A stretch of 11,642 bases of DNA from Candidatus Firestoneibacteriota bacterium (GTDB taxonomy: Bacteria > Oederibacteriota > JAAXVQ01 > JAUVAV01): the NCBI GenBank assembly GCA_030635415.1, contig DAOVYW010000052.1, positions 1 through 11,642 of the forward strand, written 5' to 3'. This document shows, piece after piece, positions 6,803 to 11,642 of this stretch (position 1 is the first letter of the stretch; every line of letters begins with the position of its first letter). The position numbers and the translations under genes are program-made. The notes under the pieces are model-generated. The model was not told the origin of the DNA and ran no database searches. It was given only the letters and a program-made list of their open reading frames with translations.

Positions 6803-7948
6803 CTAATGATCTTTTCTCAGCACTTTCAAAACTTCCTCGGCCGCGCGGCCGGCGGCTCCGGCTCCCCCCAGGCGTTCACGAACATGTACCCAACTGCGGC
6901 GCTGACGCTCCGCCGCCTGGGAATCCGTGAGCAGGCGGCCGGCAGCTTCGGCAATATTTTGACAATTAAAATCGTCTTGCAGAAATTCCGGGGCAATTTT
7001 CTCGCCAGCCACCAGATTGGCCAAACCAAAATACGGCAGTTTTACAAAAATCCGGGCTAAAAAATAGCTTAAAGCGTGCATCCGGTAGCCGATCAGCATG
7101 GGAACTCCCAGAATAGCGGTTTCCAAGGTAGCGGTTCCGGATGAAACCACAGCCAGGTCAGCCGCCGCGCGCGCCGCGTACGGCTCCTTGGTCACAATCT
7201 CAACCGCCAATCCGGATTCCGCTAAAATAGTTTCTACGCGCCGGCGCGAAATGGTTTTTGCCAAGGGCAGGAAAAACCGTGCCTCGGGAAATCTGTGCCG
7301 CAAAGTTAACCCGGCCTGCGCCATAATGGACAGCAGCATTTCAATTTCCTGAGAGCGGCTCCCCGGCACCAATGCTATCAGGGGACCGGAAGACCCGTTT
7401 AAAAGCCGGCTGCGCGCCTGCTTCGGATCAATCTCGGTTTTTACAATATCCAGAAGCGGATGTCCGACAAAAGACACCGGCACACCGGCCTTTTGATAGA
7501 TCGGTTCCTCAAAAGGAAATATTACGATCATCTTGTCAACCAGGCGTTTAAGCGTCTTAACTCTTCCCCGCCTCCAAGCCCATACCTGGGGACTAATATA
7601 ATAAATTACAGGAATACCCAAAGCTTTGGCCTTGGCCGCAATACGAAAATTCAGGTCCGGTAAATCCGTCAGTACCAGGACATCCGGATGGCGTTGTTGC
7701 AGCAGGTTTCCGGCTTGCTGAAGAATTTTAAAAAAATCTCCCAGTTTACGCACCGCCTCGGCAATTCCGATAACCGCGTGGGAAACAAGATTATGCACAA
7801 CCTCCACACCGCTGGAAGCCATCATTTCCCCGCCGAACCCGAAACAGATTGCTTCCGGAACCCGGGCTCGCAGCTCCTGAACCAAGTTGGCGGCATGTTG
7901 ATCCCCGGACGCCTCGCCGGCGACCAGCATAATTCTTGGCGTTTTCAT
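6803..7948 (-). CDS. lpxB: Lipid-A-disaccharide synthase LpxB
   Basis: GT-B family 19 enzyme that joins UDP-2,3-diacylglucosamine and lipid X into the beta-1',6 lipid A disaccharide on the inner membrane. All main landmarks are present at family length (381): VAGEASGDQHAA (9-20), TDLPDLNFRIA (94-104) with the catalytic-type Asp98, YYISPQVWAWRRGR (116-129), FVGHPLLD (160-167), VPGSRSQEI (194-202), SSGTATLE (269-276), IGYRM (286-290) and LPYFGLANLVAG (304-315). Its ATG (7948) overlaps the stop of the oxidoreductase by ATGA and lacks a ribosome binding site, so translation is probably coupled to that gene. There is no msbA between lpxB and waaA/lpxK, unlike many lipid A clusters. Confidence 0.97.
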   Translation of the reverse strand: MKTPRIMLVAGEASGDQHAANLVQELRARVPEAICFGFGGEMMASSGVEVVHNLVSHAVIGIAEAVRKLGDFFKILQQAGNLLQQRHPDVLVLTDLPDLNFRIAAKAKALGIPVIYYISPQVWAWRRGRVKTLKRLVDKMIVIFPFEEPIYQKAGVPVSFVGHPLLDIVKTEIDPKQARSRLLNGSSGPLIALVPGSRSQEIEMLLSIMAQAGLTLRHRFPEARFFLPLAKTISRRRVETILAESGLAVEIVTKEPYAARAAADLAVVSSGTATLETAILGVPMLIGYRMHALSYFLARIFVKLPYFGLANLVAGEKIAPEFLQDDFNCQNIAEAAGRLLTDSQAAERQRRSWVHVRERLGGAGAAGRAAEEVLKVLRKDH

Positions 7949-8928
7949 ACAGCTGCATACTTCTGAGCCCGGATTTGTCCGCTGATTTCCAAAGCCACGG
8001 CCAGGGCCCGGCGTCCCGCTTCCCCGGTAACTTCCGGCTCCCGTCCCTCGCGCACGGCAGTGACAAAAGAATCCAGTTCAGCCAGCAAAGGTTCTTTCCG
8101 GCCGAAAACCCGGCGTTCCCGCTTTATCATGCGCATAAGATTATTTTCATCCAGCGGCAAATCTTTCTTCAACTTATAGATATACAGTTCCTGTTTCTGA
8201 TAATCAATACTAATGTAGCTTTCCGGAGAAAATATCCTGATCTTGCGTTTGGCATCCACTGTCACCCGGGAAGCGGTCACATTCGCCACGCACCCGCTGG
8301 CCAGGGTTATTCGCGCGTTGGCTATATCCTCGTGCTCGGAAAGAATTTTAACGCCCACGGCTTCAACCCGCTCTACCGGCGAATCTGCCAGATCCATAAT
8401 GATGTCCAGATCATGAATCATCAGATCCAGCACTACGCCGATATCCGTGTTCCGCTGGGAATACGGCCCCAGACGATGGACCTCGATAAACCGCGGCCCC
8501 TTTAGTACGCGTTTCAATTCCTGGATAGCCTCATTGAAACGTTCAATATGCCCGATTTGCAAAGGAACGCCCCGCTCACGGGAAAGACGAATTAATTCAT
8601 CCGCTTCTTCCACCGTACGGGTCATGGGCTTTTCCAACATTACCGCCACTCCCTGTTGCAGAAATTCCCGGGCAATATCAAAATGATGGGCGGTCGGAAC
8701 CACGATCGAGACTAGATCAACCAGGCCCAACAACTCGCCAAAATCCGCGAAAGCCTGACAGTGATTCTTTTTGGCAACTTCCTTGGCCCGGTGGAGATTG
8801 GCATCCACCACGCCGACCAGCACAATTCCGGGCAATTGAGTATAAACCCGCGCATGGTGCTGCCCCAGGTTTCCCACCCCGATAACTGCCGCCCGCAAGG
8901 GCTTTAGGTCTTCCGCAGATGTTTTCAT
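7945..8928 (-). CDS. Gfo/Idh/MocA family NAD(P)-dependent oxidoreductase, possibly GnnA-like
   Basis: 327-residue sugar oxidoreductase. The N-terminal Rossmann fold has AVIGVGNLGQHHAR (14-27) and an acidic VD (41-42) that suggests NAD binding. The family's EKP motif is at 99-101, with the catalytic lysine, and GHIERFN at 126-132. The C-terminal domain contains DLMIHDLD (168-175) with the conserved His172. It is the first gene of the lipid A operon and overlaps lpxB by ATGA. Related genes beside lpxA/lpxB in other bacteria encode GnnA, which oxidises the 3-hydroxyl of UDP-GlcNAc so that a partner aminotransferase, GnnB, can make the diamino sugar of amide-linked lipid A. No gnnB is visible here, so the substrate is an inference. 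The ATG at 8928 has a strong GGGAGGGG ribosome binding site 4 nt upstream. Confidence 0.85.
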   Translation of the reverse strand: MKTSAEDLKPLRAAVIGVGNLGQHHARVYTQLPGIVLVGVVDANLHRAKEVAKKNHCQAFADFGELLGLVDLVSIVVPTAHHFDIAREFLQQGVAVMLEKPMTRTVEEADELIRLSRERGVPLQIGHIERFNEAIQELKRVLKGPRFIEVHRLGPYSQRNTDIGVVLDLMIHDLDIIMDLADSPVERVEAVGVKILSEHEDIANARITLASGCVANVTASRVTVDAKRKIRIFSPESYISIDYQKQELYIYKLKKDLPLDENNLMRMIKRERRVFGRKEPLLAELDSFVTAVREGREPEVTGEAGRRALAVALEISGQIRAQKYAAV

Positions 8929-9058
8929 GCTTCCCCTCCCGTAAATGTCAAGCTGTAATGAAAATCAAGTAGTAAATTAACCATTCGCTTTTCTGCCCGT
9001 GAACATTTTATGCTGTTTTTTCAATTCCTCGAAAGCTGTGATAGGCCACCCCCGAAAC

Positions 9059-9086
9059 GTAGGGGTGTTTAATTAAACGCCCCTAC
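9059..9086. repeat. 28-nt palindrome GTAGGGG...CCCCTAC in the LPS operon leader
   Basis: GTAGGGG (9059-9065) pairs with CCCCTAC (9080-9086) and the centre GTTTAATTAAAC (9067-9078) is itself a perfect palindrome, leaving one T/G position. It lies in the 281-bp space between hflX and the oxidoreductase, about 130 nt before the first start codon and downstream of the predicted promoter, so it would be transcribed. Its form recalls dispersed GTAGGGG-type extragenic palindromes, but it could also be an RNA hairpin or an operator. No T tract follows. Confidence 0.6.
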
Positions 9087-9127
9087 AGCCGATGGATGCG
9101 ATAACGAGATGCCAATAAATCACAGAA

Positions 9128-9156
9128 ATTATGCCGTTTGCCTGCCTTTGTGTCAA
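9128..9156 (-). promoter_or_regulatory. Predicted sigma-70-type promoter of the LPS operon
   Basis: On the minus strand TTGACA (9156-9151) is separated by exactly 17 nt from CATAAT (9133-9128). That is a full -35 match and five of six bases at -10. It sits just after the hflX hairpin and points at the oxidoreductase-lpxB-waaA-lpxK genes. The start of transcription would be near 9121, giving an untranslated leader of about 190 nt that carries the 28-nt palindrome. Confidence 0.65.
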
Positions 9157-9165
9157 GATGAAAGG

Positions 9166-9206
9166 TTGCAGGGAATGGTTGTGACCATTCCCTGCAATGT
9201 TTTTTT
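9166..9206. terminator. Strong hairpin downstream of hflX; T tract on the plus strand
   Basis: TTGCAGGGAATGGT (9166-9179) and ACCATTCCCTGCAA (9184-9197) form a perfect 14-bp stem with a 4-base TGTG loop. Read on the plus strand it is followed by TG and seven T (9200-9206), the classic intrinsic terminator shape. Read in the direction of hflX (minus) the T run becomes an A run before the stem, and only CCTTTCATC follows. By position it should end hflX transcription, but by its T tract it works best against transcription coming from the left. Confidence 0.7.
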
Positions 9207-9209
9207 CAT

Positions 9210-10475
9210 TCAATGCCAATTGGCATTTCTCCCATATTTCCGTTGCTGTTGAATCTGCCCGATTATCTTGGGCGGTAGTTCAACCTGCAAGGTAATAATT
9301 TTCTGGCCGTAGGATTCCTTAATCAACCTTCCTCGCTTTAAAATCAGAGCGCGGAGATGTGATTGTTCATACGGAAGGCGCAGGATTATTTTCTTCCACC
9401 CGCCGGACAGCTGCTGCTTAACCATTGGCACCAGTTTATCCAGCCCCTCGCCGGTGAGCGCTGAAATTTGTATCGCCTCGGGAAATTGATAGCCCAGGCG
9501 GCAGCGTGCTGCCTGCCCGATTTTATCTATCTTATTAAAAACCGTGAGGCAAAGCTTGGACCCGGCTCCCAGTTCCTTTAACACCTGGTTAACGGTCCGG
9601 GATTGGTTTTCCCATGATTGGTGAGCGCAGTCTATCACATGCAGGAGCAGATCCGCGGCCACAACTTCTTCCATCGTCCCGCGAAAGGCCGCCACCAGGT
9701 GATGGGGCAGATTCCGGATAAATCCCACGGTATCAGTCAATAGTACTTCCTGGGCGGGCGGTAAAACCAGTTTCCGAGTAGTAAGATCCAGGGTGGCGAA
9801 CAGTTTGTCTTCTATAAAAGTCCGGTTTCCGGTTAAAGCTGTAAGCAGGGCCGATTTCCCGGCATTAGTATAACCCACCAGGGAAACCAAGGGTAGCGGA
9901 ACGGATTCCCGATCCCGGCGATGAAGCCGGCGGGTCCGCTTGAGCGTCTCCAGCTTCTGTTTTAAAACCGCGATCCGGCTCCGGAGGCGGCGGCGGTCAT
10001 ATTCCAGTTTACTTTCACCCGGACCCCTGGTTCCTATTCCTCCTCCCAGACGGGAAAGCAGAACGCCTTTGCCGGTAAGGCGGGGCAAAAGATATGAAAG
10101 CTGGGCCAGTTCCACTTGAATTTTCCCTTCATGCGTCTTGGCCCGGCGGGCAAAAATATCCAGGATAAGCTGGGTCCGGTCAATAACCCGCAGCGCCAGG
10201 GCCTCCTCGAGGTTGCGTTGCTGGATCGGCCGTAGTTCATGATCCACGATCAATAAATCACAAGCCTGCCGGGCTGCCAAGTTTTTCAATTCCTGAACCT
10301 GTCCGGAACCCAGAAACAAGGCGGCGTCCGGACACCGGCGCGAAAACTTTTTTACCCCGACAACTTCTCCGCCGGCGGTCCAAGTCAAGCGCTCTAACTC
10401 GGACAGGGAGGAAGCAACCTCCCCGAGTCCGCCCCTATAATTTACACTAACCAAAAAGACTCTTTCCGCGCTCAT
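9210..10475 (-). CDS. hflX: Ribosome-associated GTPase HflX
   Basis: Translation-factor-class (Obg/HflX) GTPase that binds the 50S subunit and in E. coli splits stalled ribosomes under stress. The 421-residue protein has the HflX N-terminal domain (FLGSGQVQELK, 54-64; VDHELRPIQQRNLE, 77-90; VIDRTQLILDIFA, 97-109), the linker motif GGGIGTRGPGESKLE (144-158) and then a basic coiled helix. The GTPase boxes follow: G1 GYTNAGKS (201-208), G2 region LFATLDLTTR (225-234), G3 DTVGF (248-252), G4 NKID (314-317) and G5 SAL (338-340). A C-terminal domain of about 70 residues completes it. I start at the ATG at 10475 because AGGAG lies 6 nt upstream; a TTG at 10505 would add ten residues with no support. 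It is transcribed from its own promoter and separated from the LPS genes by a hairpin. Confidence 0.96.
   Translation of the reverse strand: MSAERVFLVSVNYRGGLGEVASSLSELERLTWTAGGEVVGVKKFSRRCPDAALFLGSGQVQELKNLAARQACDLLIVDHELRPIQQRNLEEALALRVIDRTQLILDIFARRAKTHEGKIQVELAQLSYLLPRLTGKGVLLSRLGGGIGTRGPGESKLEYDRRRLRSRIAVLKQKLETLKRTRRLHRRDRESVPLPLVSLVGYTNAGKSALLTALTGNRTFIEDKLFATLDLTTRKLVLPPAQEVLLTDTVGFIRNLPHHLVAAFRGTMEEVVAADLLLHVIDCAHQSWENQSRTVNQVLKELGAGSKLCLTVFNKIDKIGQAARCRLGYQFPEAIQISALTGEGLDKLVPMVKQQLSGGWKKIILRLPYEQSHLRALILKRGRLIKESYGQKIITLQVELPPKIIGQIQQQRKYGRNANWH
9212..9227. repeat. 16-bp perfect palindrome over the hflX stop codon
   Basis: AATGCCAATTGGCATT is an uninterrupted two-fold symmetric sequence covering the last codons (N-W-H) of hflX and touching its stop, about 15 bp from the downstream hairpin. 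Perfect symmetry without a loop suits a dimeric DNA-binding protein better than an RNA hairpin. It may also be chance. Confidence 0.35.
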
Positions 10476-10514
10476 GTACACTCCTGAAATTTCCCTTACC
10501 GGCAACCCGGATTC

Positions 10515-10553
10515 ATTATACGAATTATATATGAAACCTCTTTTGAATGCTAA
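10515..10553 (-). promoter_or_regulatory. Predicted hflX promoter
   Basis: On the minus strand TTAGCA (10553-10548, four of six -35 bases) is followed after 18 nt by TATAAT (10529-10524), a perfect -10. A second TATAAT lies 9 nt further on (10520-10515) without a good -35. The predicted transcript start leaves a leader of about 40 nt to the hflX ATG. The perfect -10 is the main support. Confidence 0.5.
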
Positions 10554-10688
10554 CCCTAAAATCTAATTGGTTAAATTTTCACAAAGAGTAAACTAACCGA
10601 TTTACCCCGCCAGAAACGTTTTGCCGTACTTGCCGGCCCTTATCCGATTAACCGAAAGCCGTCCCCTACCTTTTTAGGAGAACCGTTG

Positions 10689-11345
10689 ATGATTGAGAAT
10701 CCCTCATATATACCAATTTCTTTGATTCAAAATCAACCGATAAAATATACCTGGAATGATTGGGATCCATATGCTGCAGTTGGTGAGCCATCCGAGGAGA
10801 CAGCCTTTCAACTGTCGCAGCTTTCAAATAGAGCGATAATTTCTTTTTCGATTGGCTGTGCGGAGTGGGTTATTTATCGCTTCAAGGAGTTAAAATCGGA
10901 TACAAGACCATATGATTATCTTGAGGCCTTATGGGCATTCGAGATGAGCAAAGAAATCATGCTTCCGCCAGAAAGTAATGAGGATGAGTGGCAGGGTCGC
11001 ATACTAGCTCCGGTAGATTTGGCAATTGTGACAGTCTTTAATACTGTCAATCAAACTGAATATGAAATACCGGACCTTGATGCAGCCTTTGCTGAAAGGA
11101 TTGCAATTTATGTTCTTGGTGATTCTGAACCTTTTCTGAAGTGGAAGTCAGCAGTAATGCCGCGGTTAGAATCACTTTTTCCCAGGGACGGTAAGGATCC
11201 ATGGGGTCTGCCGGTTCCAAGAGAGGTGCTTGATCCCACAGTAGAATTGAGACCGGAAATACTGATGAATCTAGTCAACCGTTTCCTGAAAAGTTTGCAT
11301 TATGATTCTAACAAGTTCATTCGTTTTATCGAAACTTCTCAATAA
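10689..11345 (+). CDS. Hypothetical protein, 218 aa, unknown family
   Basis: I do not recognise this protein. It is the only plus-strand gene, divergent from hflX, with AT-richer codon use than the LPS genes. It is acidic, cytoplasmic-looking (no signal peptide or clear membrane segment) and probably mostly helical. Tryptophan- and proline-rich patches may help a family search: YTWNDWDPYAAVGEPSEET (about 20-38), CAEWVIYRF (57-65), KDPWGLPVPREVLDP (about 168-182). It ends with a helix rich in Asn, Phe and Ile. The ATG at 10689 is 8 nt after AGGAG (10676-10680); a TTG immediately before it is an alternative. No clear promoter or partner gene is visible. It is followed within 200 bp by IS256 remains, so it lies at the edge of accessory DNA. 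A stand-alone immunity-, stress- or phage-related protein is possible but nothing in the sequence shows it. Confidence 0.75.
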   Translation: MIENPSYIPISLIQNQPIKYTWNDWDPYAAVGEPSEETAFQLSQLSNRAIISFSIGCAEWVIYRFKELKSDTRPYDYLEALWAFEMSKEIMLPPESNEDEWQGRILAPVDLAIVTVFNTVNQTEYEIPDLDAAFAERIAIYVLGDSEPFLKWKSAVMPRLESLFPRDGKDPWGLPVPREVLDPTVELRPEILMNLVNRFLKSLHYDSNKFIRFIETSQ

Positions 11346-11512
11346 AAAATAGAAAAATTAATTGTTTTTTAAGGAGGGGATTGTGTTTTCTATAAAGATA
11401 ATCAGTTAAGGAGATATTAAGTAACATTCCCTATATGATCATACATGTCCACAATCTTCACGAATACTGAGGGATTATAAAAGGCGGGGAATAATTTACA
11501 AATATAAGGAGG
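11346..11512. other. AT-rich spacer between the orphan gene and the IS remnant
   Basis: No gene is supported here. Three AAGGAG-like strings occur at 11371-11377, 11409-11414 and 11507-11512, but each is followed only by very short frames. No terminator with a GC stem follows the orphan gene. The region may be degenerate IS DNA. Confidence 0.4.
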
Positions 11513-11611
11513 AATATTTCTAAAAAATGGACCATGCCGATTAGAAGTTGGAAAGAAGCACTTAATCCATTTGCGATAATTTTTGCTGATCAGTTTCCAA
11601 AAACCTTATGA
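11513..11611 (+). pseudogene. IS256-family (Mutator-type) transposase, C-terminal remnant
   Basis: The frame from 11513 to the TGA at 11609-11611 reads NISKKWTMPIRSWKEALNPF and continues through about a dozen more residues (IIFADQ and on). This is the typical end of IS256-family transposases: a KKWTMPI.NW..AL.QFAI.F.DR pattern. Upstream the same frame has a stop at 11492-11494, and no DDE-catalytic region, TNAIE motif or other transposase segment can be found in 11346-11510. Only the last ~33 codons therefore survive, and the gene cannot be functional. The family call rests on motif recognition by eye. Confidence 0.7.
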
Positions 11612-11642
11612 GGAGTAATTCTGTTTACACAAAAAAAATGAT
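11513..11642 (+). mobile_element. Right end of a decayed IS256-family insertion sequence
   Basis: After the transposase stop, the sequence GTTTACACAAAAAAAATGAT reaches the window edge. IS256-type elements carry terminal repeats whose inner part contains TTTACACAA (ATTGTGTAAA at the left end), so this looks like the right inverted repeat, cut by the edge. A possible, poor left-end match, GGATTGTGTTTTC, lies at 11378-11390. That would give an internally deleted element of roughly 270 bp, but the match is too short to insist on. Confidence 0.55.

Noticed and set aside
7936..8505. Long open frame of 189 codons on the plus strand opposite the oxidoreductase
   Set aside because: It lies antisense to a gene with clear conserved motifs, lacks a ribosome binding site, and its product shows no recognisable pattern.
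9010..9072. 20-codon plus-strand frame starting ATGCTG in the hflX-oxidoreductase spacer
   Set aside because: No ribosome binding site, and it runs through the palindrome; it could not be supported as a gene even though a terminator follows on that strand.
11353..11372. Terminator after the orphan gene (AAAAATTAATTGTTTTTT)
   Set aside because: The pairing is A/T only, with no GC stem, so stability would be too low.
11383..11409. Tiny GTG-started frame after AAGGAGGGG
   Set aside because: Eight codons only; no attenuator or downstream gene makes it a leader peptide.

Overview
The window comes from a diderm, LPS-making (Gram-negative type) bacterium. It carries the late lipid A and Kdo genes lpxB, waaA (kdtA) and lpxK, followed by a set of core-oligosaccharide glycosyltransferases. 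I cannot assign a phylum from the sequence. The gene order lpxB-waaA-lpxK without msbA, and the use of TTG/GTG/ATG starts with AGGAG-type ribosome binding sites, fit many under-studied Gram-negative lineages.

Layout, in the direction of transcription of the main operon (minus strand, right to left). hflX (9210-10475), a ribosome-associated GTPase, has its own promoter at about 10524-10553. It is followed by a 14-bp hairpin (9166-9197). A consensus-like promoter (TTGACA, 17 nt, CATAAT; 9128-9156) then precedes a leader of about 190 nt that contains a 28-nt palindrome. After this come the LPS genes: a Gfo/Idh/MocA oxidoreductase (possibly GnnA-like), lpxB, waaA and lpxK. A 126-bp gap with a C/G-rich palindromic repeat separates these from a second block: a family 9 heptosyltransferase, a WaaE-like family 2 glycosyltransferase, a family 4 glycosyltransferase split into two reading frames, a second WaaE-like family 2 glycosyltransferase, and the N-terminal part of a waaF-type heptosyltransferase that runs off the left edge. 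Most gene junctions are 4-base ATGA/GTGA overlaps or short gaps, so each block looks translationally coupled.

How the genes work together: LpxB makes the lipid A disaccharide, LpxK adds the 4'-phosphate, WaaA adds Kdo, and the two GT9 enzymes probably add heptoses. The GT2 and GT4 enzymes probably extend or decorate the core. The oxidoreductase may modify the sugar precursor of lipid A.

On the plus strand at the right end there is one AT-richer orphan gene of unknown function (10689-11345). After it lies the decayed 3' end of an IS256-family insertion sequence: the last ~33 transposase codons and a terminal TTTACACAA-type end that runs into the window edge. The conserved LPS locus therefore gives way to accessory DNA here. 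I saw no tRNA, rRNA or CRISPR array.

The points most worth checking are the split GT4 gene whose break has the same ATGA overlap as the true gene junctions, an 11-base G tract inside lpxK, an altered nucleotide-binding motif in one of the two WaaE-like paralogues, and the leader palindrome.
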